The notes under the pieces are model-generated. The model saw nothing but the letters and a program-made list of their open reading frames with translations. It ran no database searches and was not told where the DNA came from. A program made the translations under genes and the position numbers. This document shows positions 24,997 to 35,000 of a stretch of 64,000 nt of DNA, in pieces. This stretch comes from Parabacteroides sp. AD58 (lineage in GTDB: Bacteria; Bacteroidota; Bacteroidia; Bacteroidales; Tannerellaceae). The stretch spans positions 310,001-374,000 of the forward strand of contig NZ_CP146284.1 in NCBI RefSeq assembly GCF_023744375.2. Direction: 5' to 3'. Numbering within the stretch: position 1 is the stretch's first letter; every line of letters starts with the position of its first letter.

Positions 24997-25584
24997 ATGG
25001 AAGAGTGGAAAATATATAGATTAGGCGATTTAGTGGATTTCCAAAATGGTTATGCATTTAAATCCTCTAAATTCCTCTACGATGGTAAATACAAAATCAT
25101 TAGGATAAAAGAATTAAAGAATGGCTTAGTTAAGTTTTTCGAAGACACTGTATCCATTTCCGACGAACCAAACGAGATTTTGTCTAAAATATTGGTCAAC
25201 AAGGGGGATGTTATATTCGCATTAACAGGAGATCCAGTAAGTAAACAAAATGCAAATAGCTGGGTTGGTCGTGTATCTCTATATACACATGATATACCAG
25301 CTTATCTAAATCAACGAACATGTAAGATAATTCAATGTAATAATGTTGTCCCACAATATGTTTACTATTATTTCAGACAATACGAAAATCTTTATTCATT
25401 AGCATCTAAAGCAACAGGAAGCGCAAGTCAGGCTAATATTTCTACAAAAATTCTCGAAGATACGGAAATACTATTACCGTCACTGAGCGTTCAAAAGAAG
25501 ATGGTAGCCATCCTAGCTTCTCTTGATAATAAAATCGCCCTCAACCGCCGTATAAATGATAATTTAAAATCTACGGCAGCGTAG
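24997..25584 (+). CDS. hsdS: HsdS specificity subunit, N-terminal half
   Basis: 195 residues: one TRD starting MEEWKIYRLGDLVDFQNGYAF and the beginning of the central coil ('ASLDNKIALNRRINDNL'), after which five residues and a stop replace the rest. The DNA ATAAATGATAATTTA occurs both here (25553) and in the C-half (23186) as direct repeats. Half-size HsdS proteins can dimerise and recognise palindromic sites in known cases. It could also complement the C-half in trans. Whether either happens here is open. Confidence 0.82.
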   Translation: MEEWKIYRLGDLVDFQNGYAFKSSKFLYDGKYKIIRIKELKNGLVKFFEDTVSISDEPNEILSKILVNKGDVIFALTGDPVSKQNANSWVGRVSLYTHDIPAYLNQRTCKIIQCNNVVPQYVYYYFRQYENLYSLASKATGSASQANISTKILEDTEILLPSLSVQKKMVAILASLDNKIALNRRINDNLKSTAA

Positions 25585-25630
25585 GAAATCGTGAAACCGA
25601 CAACATATAACTATATATAATACTTTGATT

Positions 25631-28600
25631 ATGAACACATATCATTATACTGAAGATTCGTATGAACAAACCATTCTTGATTTGTTCAAGGAAATGGGCT
25701 ACGACTACCGTTATGGACCAGAGCTAGAACAAGAAACAGCTCGTGACCTAGAGGATGTATCAATATCCTGCATTACTAGAAAGCAGCTGCTTGTTATTAA
25801 CGGAGCCACGAAACAACTGGCGATAGAAGAAGCCATGCGTCAATTGCATACTATTCAAAATGAGCCGCTTCTGTCAGCTAATATAAAAATGACAGAATGG
25901 TTACAACAAGGTTTAGATGTAAGCTATCGCGCCAGTGATGGTCAAATACGCTGTGACCACTTGAAGCTGATAGATCAAGAAAATATAGACAATAATGTCT
26001 TTACCGTAGTGAATCAGTGGACAATTGTAAACGGAACTAACACCAAGCGCGCAGACATTGTTGTGTTCATCAATGGTCTGCCTATTGCAGTTGTAGAGCT
26101 CAAATCGCCAACCAGAGAAGTAACGAACAGTGAAGAAGCTTGGCTACAGCTACAAAACTACATGCGCCGTGTTCCTCAACTATTTACGGCTTGTCAACTA
26201 TGCGTCATTAGTGACATGGCTGATACCAGAGTGGGAAGTATCACTGCTCCTCTTGACCGTTTCATGGAGTGGAAAACCACTGATGGCAGCTACGAAAGCA
26301 CATCCGTTGCTGATTTTGAAACGCTCTTCAACGGCATGTTTAAGAAAGAACGGTTAGTGGATATTATCACCCACTTCACGATGGCAATGGGTACCGACAA
26401 GAAAGCACGAATCCTTGCCGGTTATCACCAATATTTTGCTGTAAAGAAAGCAATGGAATGCACCAAAGAAGCCATCAAACGTCAAGATGGTAAAATTGGT
26501 GTATTTTGGCATACGCAAGGATCAGGAAAAAGCCTAAGTATGGTTTTTTATGCCCATCAATTGCTACATAATCTTTTGAGTTCAACCATTCTGGTGCTAA
26601 CGGACCGCTTGGACTTAAACGAACAACTTTATGGCACGTTTAGCGCTTGCTGTGATTATTTGCGTCAACAGCCTGTGATGGCAAAAGATGGAGAACACCT
26701 GTATGAATTACTGGAAACCCGCCAAAGCCGTGGAATCATCTTTGCCAACTTACAAAAGTTCAAGGACAGAAAGACTCCGCTTACTACACGCAAAGATATT
26801 ATAGTTTTAAGTGATGAAGCACACCGTAGTCAGAGTAACACCCAAACCAAGGTAGATACCGAAACCGGAGAATTGAAACTGGGTTTTGCTGCCATCGTTC
26901 GTAAACTTCTGCCGGGAGCTTCTTTTATAGGCTTCACCGGTACACCTATTGAAGCAGATGATCACGACACTCGTGAAGTGTTTGGCAATTACATTGACAT
27001 CTATGACATGACGCAAGCTGTAGAAGATGGTGCAACGGTTCCAGTGTACTACGAAAGCCGACTTATAAAACTTGATCTGGATGCAGAAACAATGAAACTG
27101 TTGGATCAAGAATATGACAAATTAGCCGAAGAAGGAGCCAGCGATGAAGATTTAAAACGTAGCAAACAAGAAAATGCTCGCTTGCATGCACTGCTTAGAG
27201 CCCCGGAAACCATAGATACATTGTGTCGCGACTTGGTACAACATTATGAAGAATGTAGAAAAAATCATCTCACAGGAAAAGCCATGATAGTAGCCATAGA
27301 TCGTGCCACAGGTATTGATATCTATCGTAAATTATGCGAGCTACGTCCTGACTGGAAAGAAATCATAGGGGTTGTCATGACAAGCGGCAATCAAGATCCC
27401 GTAGAAAGGGCTGATATTATTGGGAGTGCAGCACACAAGGAGCAACTTGCCCGCGACTTTAAGGACAACAGCTCCAAGATGAAGATTGCAATCGTAGTGG
27501 ATATGTGGTTGACTGGATTTGATGTGCCTTCCTTGGCTACCATGTATGTGTACAAGCCCATGAAGGGGCACAATCTGATGCAAGCCATTGCCAGAGTAAA
27601 CCGTGTTTTCCCAGAAAAATCTGGAGGACTTGTGGTGGATTATATCGGCATTGCTGGAGCATTAAAGAAAGCCATGCACGATTACACAGGGCGCGACAAA
27701 AAGAACTTCGGGAATCAAGACATCAAGCAAACTGCTTATGAACAATTTCTGGAAGCAATCAGCATGTGCCGTTTGTGTATAAGTGATTTAGTGGATTACT
27801 CCACATTTGCGACATGTACCAATCTACAAAGAAGCAGACTCATTCGAGAAGGACTGGATACATTGCTGATTCCCGATCGGATGGTGCCCGGCTGCCCAAG
27901 CGAACGAACCATGTATGATGAGAATGGTAACATCATACATGTGCACTGTGATCCTGTACTGACTCCCGTAAGTGAGGTATTCTCAGAATATAGCAAACGT
28001 ATGATGCAAGCAGCAACAATTTGTCGCAGTATTCTGACACCGGAAGAAAAATTTGAAGAAGCATACTTTGAAGCTGTACGTACTTTATTTATCCGCTTGA
28101 CCAGTAAGGCTCCTATCACACGGAAGATAATAGACGAACGCATCTCAGAATTGCTTAAAGTTGCGATTCAATCAGATGGTGTTGTAGAAATTATCAATAC
28201 TAAAGGGGAAGAGTTTTCTCTCTTTGATGAGCAATTCTTGAATGATGTTGCCAATATGAAGGAGAAGAATCTAGCTATTGAAATGTTGAAAAAGTTACTT
28301 GCTCAACATATCAAAAAACATCAAAAAAAGAATCTAACACAAGCTGAATTGTTCAGTGAAATGTTAGATAAACGCTTGGCTGAATATCTCCGTGGTATGA
28401 TTTCCAATGAAGAAGTGATAAAGGAACTTCTGGAAATGGCTAAGTTAATGAAGCAACACGCAGAAGAAGGTAATGCTCTTGGTTTATCTGATGAAGAGCA
28501 GGCATTCTACGATGCGTTGACACGACCTCGGGCCGTCAAGGATTTCTACGAAAACAATCAACTGGTCGCCATGGCAAGAGAGATCACAGATGCACTCAGG

Positions 28601-28765
28601 AAAAACCGTACTTTGGATTGGAGACAAAAGGAAACAGCTCGCGCTAAAATGCGAACGATGATAAAACGTCTTCTAAAGAAGTACCATTATCCACCAGAAG
28701 AAGCACAAAATGCTATTGAAGTTGTAATGCGTCAATGCGAACTTTGGGCAGATAATGAAGAGTAA
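25631..28765 (+). CDS. hsdR: Type I restriction endonuclease/translocase subunit
   Basis: 1044 residues from ATG 25631. The N-terminal nuclease domain shows 'ADIVVFINGLPIAVVELKSP' with the PD-(D/E)xK Asp and Glu-x-Lys. The SF2 motor has Walker A 'HTQGSGKSLSMVF' near residue 296, DEAH-type 'VLSDEAHRSQ' near 395, 'IGFTGTPIE' and later 'VVDMWLTGFDVPSLATMYV'. It is full length and looks intact. It cuts unmethylated DNA after translocation when bound to HsdM and HsdS. Confidence 0.93.
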   Translation: MNTYHYTEDSYEQTILDLFKEMGYDYRYGPELEQETARDLEDVSISCITRKQLLVINGATKQLAIEEAMRQLHTIQNEPLLSANIKMTEWLQQGLDVSYRASDGQIRCDHLKLIDQENIDNNVFTVVNQWTIVNGTNTKRADIVVFINGLPIAVVELKSPTREVTNSEEAWLQLQNYMRRVPQLFTACQLCVISDMADTRVGSITAPLDRFMEWKTTDGSYESTSVADFETLFNGMFKKERLVDIITHFTMAMGTDKKARILAGYHQYFAVKKAMECTKEAIKRQDGKIGVFWHTQGSGKSLSMVFYAHQLLHNLLSSTILVLTDRLDLNEQLYGTFSACCDYLRQQPVMAKDGEHLYELLETRQSRGIIFANLQKFKDRKTPLTTRKDIIVLSDEAHRSQSNTQTKVDTETGELKLGFAAIVRKLLPGASFIGFTGTPIEADDHDTREVFGNYIDIYDMTQAVEDGATVPVYYESRLIKLDLDAETMKLLDQEYDKLAEEGASDEDLKRSKQENARLHALLRAPETIDTLCRDLVQHYEECRKNHLTGKAMIVAIDRATGIDIYRKLCELRPDWKEIIGVVMTSGNQDPVERADIIGSAAHKEQLARDFKDNSSKMKIAIVVDMWLTGFDVPSLATMYVYKPMKGHNLMQAIARVNRVFPEKSGGLVVDYIGIAGALKKAMHDYTGRDKKNFGNQDIKQTAYEQFLEAISMCRLCISDLVDYSTFATCTNLQRSRLIREGLDTLLIPDRMVPGCPSERTMYDENGNIIHVHCDPVLTPVSEVFSEYSKRMMQAATICRSILTPEEKFEEAYFEAVRTLFIRLTSKAPITRKIIDERISELLKVAIQSDGVVEIINTKGEEFSLFDEQFLNDVANMKEKNLAIEMLKKLLAQHIKKHQKKNLTQAELFSEMLDKRLAEYLRGMISNEEVIKELLEMAKLMKQHAEEGNALGLSDEEQAFYDALTRPRAVKDFYENNQLVAMAREITDALRKNRTLDWRQKETARAKMRTMIKRLLKKYHYPPEEAQNAIEVVMRQCELWADNEE

Positions 28766-28777
28766 ATATACCGTTAA

Positions 28778-29971
28778 ATGATTGACTATCATAAAATGAG
28801 ACAATATAATCGTATCATGTTAGGTGAAGGTGGAAAGTACATTCAAGACTGCCTTGAACACAACTACATCGGGGTCAACTTTATAAAAGAGGAGGATTTA
28901 ACATCCTATCCTCACAATGATGAAAATAGCTGGCGGCATCATATGATTGCCAAATATTTAGAATGCAATCCTGAGAAATCTATGGGTACAGCTAGAACAT
29001 CCATTGGATTTCTTTGGACTGTATGCTATGGACTAAAGATAGGTGACATAGTTCTTGCTCCCAATGGAGAAGGTGGTTATTGTGTGGCAGAGATTACCGG
29101 GAACTACCACTATGTTCCCAATCAAGCTCTTCCACATCGTAGACAAGTGCAATGGCTAAATATTACCATTCCCAGACAAAGCATGTCTAAAAGTCTGCAA
29201 AACTCCACAGGCTCAATCGGTACTTGCTGTAACATCACTAAATATACTGAAGAGTTGGAACAGTTGATAAGTAACGAAAAGCCATTTATTGCACCGGTTG
29301 TTCAAGCAAAAGTAGAAATGTACAAAGAACGCAGTCTGCACCGACTCCTTACTAACTATCTTCTCAGCAAAAGTATCTATTCCAAGACCATTTTCCATGA
29401 GAATAGCTTCAAAAGTGCAGACCAAGCTCAAAAGTGGGTGCATCCTGATATGGTGGGCGTAGAATTTCACGAGTTTCAAGAGACTGCAACCCGTTCCTTG
29501 CTGAAAGCTACAGAGACCAAAGAGTACATCGCTTTGCATTCGTATGAACTAAAGCGTACGATTGAAAACGACCACCAACTGAAGGAGTATTTCTTTCAAG
29601 CCCTCTCCAACAGCAGTTGGGCCAATTATGGGTACTTGATTGCATTTGAAATCAATGAAGATCTGATGGAAGAGATAGCCCGTCTCAACCGAGCCTTTGG
29701 TATAGGAATCATCCTATTATCTCCTTATACAGATGCAACTAAAGAACTCTTCCCAGCTCGTAGAAATGAGTTGGACTATTATACCATAGATAAACTCTGC
29801 CGAATAAATGCAGACTATAAAAGTTTTATTAATAAAGCAACTAGTGTCCTCAATGCACAAAAAGAGTTCATTGAAGATGTAAAGGGAGGACTACAAAAGT
29901 TCTGTGACAAAGGATTCGACACTCAAGAGGAGGTTATCGAATATTGCAACAAGCACCATATTCCTTGCTAG
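28778..29971 (+). CDS. HrgA-like restriction-associated protein
   Basis: 397 residues. Residues 60-120 look like an EVE/PUA-like module ('GLKIGDIVLAPNGEGGYCVAEITGNYHYVPN'). The C-terminal half has 'VHPDMVGVEFHEF', 'IALHSYELKRTI' (a possible Glu-x-Lys nuclease motif) and 'YFFQALSNSSWANYGYLIAFEINEDLMEEIARLNRAFGIGIILL', the pattern of the HrgA/COG2958 family found with restriction genes. It lies 12 bp after hsdR and is probably cotranscribed. A DNA-modification-dependent nuclease role is possible but not shown. Confidence 0.7.
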   Translation: MIDYHKMRQYNRIMLGEGGKYIQDCLEHNYIGVNFIKEEDLTSYPHNDENSWRHHMIAKYLECNPEKSMGTARTSIGFLWTVCYGLKIGDIVLAPNGEGGYCVAEITGNYHYVPNQALPHRRQVQWLNITIPRQSMSKSLQNSTGSIGTCCNITKYTEELEQLISNEKPFIAPVVQAKVEMYKERSLHRLLTNYLLSKSIYSKTIFHENSFKSADQAQKWVHPDMVGVEFHEFQETATRSLLKATETKEYIALHSYELKRTIENDHQLKEYFFQALSNSSWANYGYLIAFEINEDLMEEIARLNRAFGIGIILLSPYTDATKELFPARRNELDYYTIDKLCRINADYKSFINKATSVLNAQKEFIEDVKGGLQKFCDKGFDTQEEVIEYCNKHHIPC

Positions 29972-30005
29972 TCTGCTAAGTTCAAATCTGTTTTAACGAA
30001 ATATT

Positions 30006-32276
30006 ATGCTCAGACTTCGCTGCGTAGTAGAACGAATAACCTACCAGAATCCCGAGAACGGGTATTCGGTAATGAGGGTCAAGGTCAAAGGCTATGACGA
30101 CCTGGTGACACTGGTGGGCAACCTGCTGGAGGTGCCTGCCGGAAGTGTGCTGTTGTGTGAGGGCGACTGGAAGGTGGACAAACGCTACGGCAGCCAGTTC
30201 GTATGCCAATCGTGGGAGGAAGTAATGCCGGCCACAGTCTATGGCATCGAGAAATATCTGGGAAGCGGACTGGTAAAAGGCATCGGTCCGAAATTTGCCC
30301 AACTCATCGTCCGTCAGTTTGGTCTGGAAACCATCGATGTGATCGAGACAGACATCGAACGGCTTTACGAGGTGCCGGGCATCGGAAAAAAACGCGTGGA
30401 GAAGATTCGCGAGAGTTGGGAGAAGCAGAAGGACATCAAGAATGTGATGCTTTTCCTGCAGGGGTATGGTGTCAGTACGGCCTATGCGGCCAAGATTTAC
30501 CGCCAGTACGGCAAGGAAAGCATCGACAAGGTAAAGGAGAACCCTTACCGACTAGCAGACGACATCTGGGGCATCGGCTTCAAGACGGCCGACAGCATTG
30601 CAGCGAAGATGGGCTACGAAAAGAACGACCTGCGCCGCTGTAAGAGTGGCATCATCTATACCTTGAATCAGCTGGCCAACGAAGGGCATGTCTATGCTGA
30701 AGAGGAACAGTTGGTCAAAGCAGCGTTGGAATTGCTGGAAGCGGACGAAGCGCCTATCCGTGAGGCTTTGAGTAATATGGTGCAGACGGATGACTTGAAG
30801 TTGGAAGACGAAGCCATCTATCTGCCGCCTTTCTATTTTGCCGAAGTAGGTACGACCAACAGGCTGCAGGCTTTGCTCCGTGAATCAGGACAGGATCTCT
30901 TTGCCAAGAAGATGGATGTGCAGGCTTTATCGAAGGAAACAGGCATTGAATATGACGAGGTGCAGTTGCAAGCCATCGAGGAAGCCATCCGTTCAAAGGT
31001 GATGGTATTGACGGGTGGACCGGGTACCGGTAAGACGACCACTACGCAGGGTATCATTGCGGCTTTGAAGCATATGGGACTCCGCATTCTGCTGGCGGCT
31101 CCTACGGGGCGGGCAGCCAAACGTATGAGCGAAGCCACCGGCATGGAGGCCAAGACCATTCACCGGCTGCTGGAGTTCAATCCGAAAGACGGCTACAAGC
31201 GGAACGATGAGAATCCCCTGGAAGGGGACGCACTGATTGTGGACGAGTGTTCGATGATTGACATCATCCTGATGAACAACCTGATGAAGGCCATCCCCTC
31301 TTCCATGCGCGTGGTCTTCGTGGGCGACATCGACCAGTTGCCGAGTGTAGGTGCCGGCAACGTGTTGCGCGACATCATTGAGAGTGAAAAGATTCCGGTC
31401 ATCCGGCTGACCCGCATTTTCCGTCAGGCACAAACCAGCCGCATCGTAATGAGTGCCCATGCTATCAACCAGGGACGTTTCCCTGATACGAGCAACGGCA
31501 AGCAGACGGACTTCTTCTTCATCCAGCAGGAGGAGCCGGAAAAAGTGGCGGAGGACATCGTCAATCTAGTGAAGAGTAGACTGCCGAAAGCCTACAGCCA
31601 AAGGGTGAGCAACATTCAGGTACTGACTCCCATGCAACGGGGTGTGGTGGGTGCTGCCAATCTGAACATGGCTCTGCAAAATGCACTGAATCCTTCCCAG
31701 ATTGCCTTGAACCGGGGCGGCTATTCCTTCCGTCAGGGCGACCGGGTGATGCAGCTGCGCAACAACTACGACAAGGATGTGTTCAACGGGGACCTCGGCT
31801 ATGTGGAATCGGTGGATATGGAGGAACGTACGCTGCTGGTGAACTTTGAGGAGCGTCTGGTAGAATACGAAGCCTCAGAACTGGATGAGTTGACACTGGC
31901 CTACGCTACGACCATTCACAAGTCGCAAGGATCGGAATATCCCATCGTGGTGATGCCTGTTCTTATGACACACTATGTTATGCTTCAGCGTAACCTGATT
32001 TATACGGGCATCACCCGTGCCAAGAAGATTTGCGTGCTCATCGGTACCAAAAAGGCGCTCTCTTTTGCCATCCGCAACATGTCGGTGCTGAAACGGAACA
32101 CGAAACTGAAGGAGCGTCTGAATCCAGAATTGGCAAAACCCACGGAGAAGAAGTTGGGCAAGATTTATCCGATGAATGAACCTGTTATGGAAGCAGCCGC
32201 CGAACCCAGCGAAAGCTACGGAAAGGAACAACCTACCATTAAAACGAAAATGAATGACAACCATGATGACCATTGA
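30006..32276 (+). CDS. RecD2-like SF1B DNA helicase
   Basis: 756 residues. The N-terminus has an OB-like domain and paired HhH segments ('LYEVPGIGKKRVEKIRESW', 'GIGFKTADSIAAKMGY') typical of RecD2. The motor has Walker A 'LTGGPGTGKTTTTQGI' near 337, 'IVDECSMIDIILMNNLM', 'GDIDQLPSVGAGNVL' and the C-terminal 'YATTIHKSQGSEYPIVVM'. It is a 5'-3' helicase for DNA repair or processing, not part of RecBCD, since no recB or recC is nearby. Its GC content is higher than the restriction locus to the left, so it belongs to a different DNA block. Confidence 0.88.
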   Translation: MLRLRCVVERITYQNPENGYSVMRVKVKGYDDLVTLVGNLLEVPAGSVLLCEGDWKVDKRYGSQFVCQSWEEVMPATVYGIEKYLGSGLVKGIGPKFAQLIVRQFGLETIDVIETDIERLYEVPGIGKKRVEKIRESWEKQKDIKNVMLFLQGYGVSTAYAAKIYRQYGKESIDKVKENPYRLADDIWGIGFKTADSIAAKMGYEKNDLRRCKSGIIYTLNQLANEGHVYAEEEQLVKAALELLEADEAPIREALSNMVQTDDLKLEDEAIYLPPFYFAEVGTTNRLQALLRESGQDLFAKKMDVQALSKETGIEYDEVQLQAIEEAIRSKVMVLTGGPGTGKTTTTQGIIAALKHMGLRILLAAPTGRAAKRMSEATGMEAKTIHRLLEFNPKDGYKRNDENPLEGDALIVDECSMIDIILMNNLMKAIPSSMRVVFVGDIDQLPSVGAGNVLRDIIESEKIPVIRLTRIFRQAQTSRIVMSAHAINQGRFPDTSNGKQTDFFFIQQEEPEKVAEDIVNLVKSRLPKAYSQRVSNIQVLTPMQRGVVGAANLNMALQNALNPSQIALNRGGYSFRQGDRVMQLRNNYDKDVFNGDLGYVESVDMEERTLLVNFEERLVEYEASELDELTLAYATTIHKSQGSEYPIVVMPVLMTHYVMLQRNLIYTGITRAKKICVLIGTKKALSFAIRNMSVLKRNTKLKERLNPELAKPTEKKLGKIYPMNEPVMEAAAEPSESYGKEQPTIKTKMNDNHDDH

Positions 32277-32286
32277 TACTACCAAT

Positions 32287-32496
32287 ATGTGTTCCCACCT
32301 TCAAAAGAAGCTGTTTCTACAGGGAGGTGAATACTATCCGATATGGAAAGCCATACAGGAGGATAAAGAAATCACTGCAGTGGTACGCAGTCGACAACTC
32401 CATATCTACCGCAACGGCAAGAAAGTACTGATTCTGGCAGGTAAGGCGCAGCCTAAAATTGTCAGAGAGGACAAGCTCAACGAGCTGATTCGATAA
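32287..32496 (+). CDS. Small hypothetical protein downstream of RecD2
   Basis: About 69 residues from ATG 32287 (MCSHLQKKLFLQGGEYYP); an earlier ATG at 32254 would overlap RecD2. Features: 'IWKAIQEDKEITAVVRSRQLHIYRNGKKVLILAGK' suggests an alternating beta structure, ending 'REDKLNELIR'. No family recognised. Position between RecD2 and HIRAN genes suggests one operon. Confidence 0.6.
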   Translation: MCSHLQKKLFLQGGEYYPIWKAIQEDKEITAVVRSRQLHIYRNGKKVLILAGKAQPKIVREDKLNELIR

Positions 32497-32516
32497 ATTC
32501 AATACAACCATTCACC

Positions 32517-33581
32517 ATGAACAAGATAGATAAAAGCAATGTGATAAAAGCAATCATAAAAGAGATTGCCAAGCAATACAAGTTAAGCTACCAGCCAACT
32601 GATTGTACCTGTGATGACAATTGTTCGGAAGTAACAGTCAAAGCGGATAATGACTGGAATACCTTGCAGGAGCAATTGAAAAGACAAGGCATTGACCATA
32701 TTGACTGGTATGAAAATATCTGGAAACAACTGGAAAATCCGGGAAAAACAGTTCTGAAAGACACTCCCTTTAAAAGAAGAAAACGGTTTTTCTTCAAGGA
32801 ATGTGCCATCAGCAGATGGAACAGATATAATCCGGAAGAATGGTGGGAAGATGTAGATGAAGGAGAACAATTGGTACTGATTCGTGATTACAACAACAAG
32901 CATGATTTCAATGCAGTTGCCATAGCCTTTGCCGGAGACTATGAAGGTGACCCTGAGAATTTCGATTTCGAATACATCATCGGCTACGTTCCCCAAAGCG
33001 ATAACGAACTGATTGCTCAATTGATGGACCAAGGCTTGCACAATACTTTCATTGCTGAACTGACTACAAAGAAAATGAATGGCACCATGAAAGAGCGTCT
33101 ACGCATGACTATCTATGTCCAAAGTGACGAAGAACTGGAAGATATGGAAGCCCTATCCTGCAACACCTTTGCTGTGAAAGTAAACAAAGATGACTTTAAG
33201 GGCATTTCGAATGAACTTGAAAATCTCGGATCTGTAGAGTTTCAATGGGGTGGATTCCCCATATCGCTGAAAGACCTTCCTCAAAAGAATGACGAGGTAA
33301 TCTTCCTTTGTCCCGCAGGAAGAAAGACCAGGTTGTATCGCATGAAAGTGATGGCACGGGGAGAATATGAAGCCGCTAAATTTCTGGATGTTGAACCGGT
33401 GGATTTAATGTTTGACGATGACACTACGATTTTTATCCTGACCAATATCCAGGGGCCATTGAGCTGCAAAAACAAAGACCTGGAGTTCCTGGACTTCCAG
33501 CAAATCCCTACCAGCGAACCAGAGGGAAGACTATCTCCGGATATAAAGGAACATTTCAAACAATTATTTGATTGCGAGTAA
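32517..33581 (+). CDS. HIRAN-domain protein
   Basis: 354 residues. The HIRAN domain spans about 105-175 ('GEQLVLIRDYNNKHDFNAVAIAFAG' and 'FEYIIGYVPQSDNELIAQLMDQGL'). HIRAN domains bind the 3' ends of single-stranded or stalled DNA. The rest has no recognised enzyme domain, so it is probably a DNA-recognition protein working with RecD2. A strong terminator follows at 33634. Confidence 0.78.
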   Translation: MNKIDKSNVIKAIIKEIAKQYKLSYQPTDCTCDDNCSEVTVKADNDWNTLQEQLKRQGIDHIDWYENIWKQLENPGKTVLKDTPFKRRKRFFFKECAISRWNRYNPEEWWEDVDEGEQLVLIRDYNNKHDFNAVAIAFAGDYEGDPENFDFEYIIGYVPQSDNELIAQLMDQGLHNTFIAELTTKKMNGTMKERLRMTIYVQSDEELEDMEALSCNTFAVKVNKDDFKGISNELENLGSVEFQWGGFPISLKDLPQKNDEVIFLCPAGRKTRLYRMKVMARGEYEAAKFLDVEPVDLMFDDDTTIFILTNIQGPLSCKNKDLEFLDFQQIPTSEPEGRLSPDIKEHFKQLFDCE

Positions 33582-33633
33582 TATGTGATAGTCAGTATTC
33601 AGTAGATTTGAAAACCAAGAAAGCGAACAAACA

Positions 33634-33671
33634 AAACGGAGCAGGCTGTAACAGTTTGCTCCGTTTTTGCA
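33634..33671. terminator. Bidirectional terminator
   Basis: Perfect 10-bp stem AAACGGAGCA (33634-33643) with complement 33657-33666 and a T run, between convergent genes. Confidence 0.8.
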
Positions 33672-33676
33672 TGTTA

Positions 33677-34150
33677 TCACTTCGCCTTCGGCAACCGGAT
33701 TTTCTTGTTCTTCTCCTCCCAGGCATCCACATAGTTGTTCAGCGCTTCGGAGATAACATCCTTCAAGAGGATGCCTTCCACGAGGGAAATGTACTTCACT
33801 TTGCGAACCAAATCCGGATCCACGATGAAGGTGGCGCGGATTTCCTGGGGCTTCTTGACACTTTTGGCTGTTTCTCCTTTCTTGGGGCGACCCACATTCT
33901 CCCTGCGTTTGGCATCCAGTTTGGACTTCAGTTGCTCGGGAGCAGCCGTTTCGGTTGTTTCCTGCTTAGAAGATGCTTTTGCAGGTGCTGCCTTCGGAAT
34001 TTCCTGCTTATCATCTTGAGCTGCTGGCTGTTCCGCTTGTTCTGCGACTTGTTCAACAGCTTTTTCCTTAGGCTGTTCCTTTGCCAGTTCTGCTTGATTG
34101 GCTTCACCCATGAAGCCGTCCATCAATAAGGATAAATTCTTCTTACTCAT
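33677..34150 (-). CDS. DUF3408-like protein with C-terminal ribbon-helix-helix
   Basis: 157 residues. The N-terminal 90 residues are low-complexity (Ala/Glu/Gln/Lys-rich). The C-terminal 55 form a ribbon-helix-helix-like domain ('IRATFIVDPDLVRKVKYISLVEGILLKDVISEALNNYVDAW'). In Bacteroidetes conjugative elements such genes (TraB/TraC/TraD class) follow a ParA-like gene, as here. It probably binds DNA as a dimer, with the ParA partner, in segregation or relaxosome assembly. Confidence 0.75.
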   Translation of the reverse strand: MSKKNLSLLMDGFMGEANQAELAKEQPKEKAVEQVAEQAEQPAAQDDKQEIPKAAPAKASSKQETTETAAPEQLKSKLDAKRRENVGRPKKGETAKSVKKPQEIRATFIVDPDLVRKVKYISLVEGILLKDVISEALNNYVDAWEEKNKKIRLPKAK

Positions 34151-34154
34151 ATTG

Positions 34155-34247
34155 CTTACTTTATTACTTGTTTACTTGCTGATTTACTTACTATGTTACC
34201 AATAACCTTTGTGAATAGTCATATAGTAATATAGTTTACCAATTTTC
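34155..34247 (-). repeat. TTACTTG-rich leader (spacer A)
   Basis: Between the DUF3408-like start and the parA stop. It has TTACTTG at 34173 and 34181, other TTACT words, and ends in the AT-rich block TAGTAATATAGTTTACC (34224-34240). The same words recur in leaders at 35010, 41540 and 55145. Confidence 0.6.
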
Positions 34248-35000
34248 CTCCCGACTGATTATTTCATCGGTCAGTGTGCGATAGTCCGCTGCACCATTGC
34301 TTTTCGGGTCGTATTCAAAGATGGTCTGACCGGACAGCGGCATCTCGGCTATGGCGATATTCTCACGGATTTTCGTCTGAAACACCTTCTCTCCGTACCG
34401 TTTTTCTACCATGGAAATCACTTCCTTGTTCAGCTTCCGGTTATTGAACCGGGTGAAGAACACTCCACCCAACTCCAGCGTCGGGTTCACTCGGCGCTTC
34501 ACCTCCCGGACTATATCATCCAGCATGGTCAAGCCTTTCAAGGGCAAGGCTTCGGCAGTAAGCGGTATGTAGAGTTTGTCCGCTGCCACCAGCGCATTGG
34601 TGGTTACGATACCGAGTGAGGGCGAACAATCCATCAGGATGTAGTCATACTTCTCCTTCTGTTCATCGAGGTAGGATTTGAGGATGCCCTCCCTTGCCAT
34701 CATGGTAGCCATGTCTATTTCGGCTCTTGCCAAATCCAATGAAGCCGGAACGAGGTCAAGATTTTCTCGGACGGAAACGATGGGCAGCGGTTGGTCTTTG
34801 ACCAGGGTGTCATAGATGCTCGTTTCCGGGTCTTCGTTCTGCGTCAGCGTGAACGTGAGGTTCTGCTGTGCATCCAGGTCAATGAGCAACACACGTCTTC
34901 CTTGCAGGGCGAGCGCTGCACCTATACAGGCTGTCGAGGTGGTCTTCCCGACTCCACCTTTCTGATTGCCGATAGCGATTGTCAAGTTATTTCCTTTCAT
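34236..35000 (-). CDS. ParA-family ATPase (TraA-like)
   Basis: 254 residues from ATG 34998-35000 (MKGNNLTIAIGNQKGGVGKTT). Deviant Walker A 'KGGVGKTTSTACIGA' near 13-20, Walker A' 'LLIDLDAQQNLT', and 'ILMDCSPSLGIVT' match the ParA/Soj family. It may position or segregate the element, or guide conjugation as TraA-like proteins do. A TTG codon three codons upstream was not used. It precedes a DUF3408-like gene across an 85-bp repeat-rich spacer. Confidence 0.88.
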   Translation of the reverse strand: MKGNNLTIAIGNQKGGVGKTTSTACIGAALALQGRRVLLIDLDAQQNLTFTLTQNEDPETSIYDTLVKDQPLPIVSVRENLDLVPASLDLARAEIDMATMMAREGILKSYLDEQKEKYDYILMDCSPSLGIVTTNALVAADKLYIPLTAEALPLKGLTMLDDIVREVKRRVNPTLELGGVFFTRFNNRKLNKEVISMVEKRYGEKVFQTKIRENIAIAEMPLSGQTIFEYDPKSNGAADYRTLTDEIISREENW

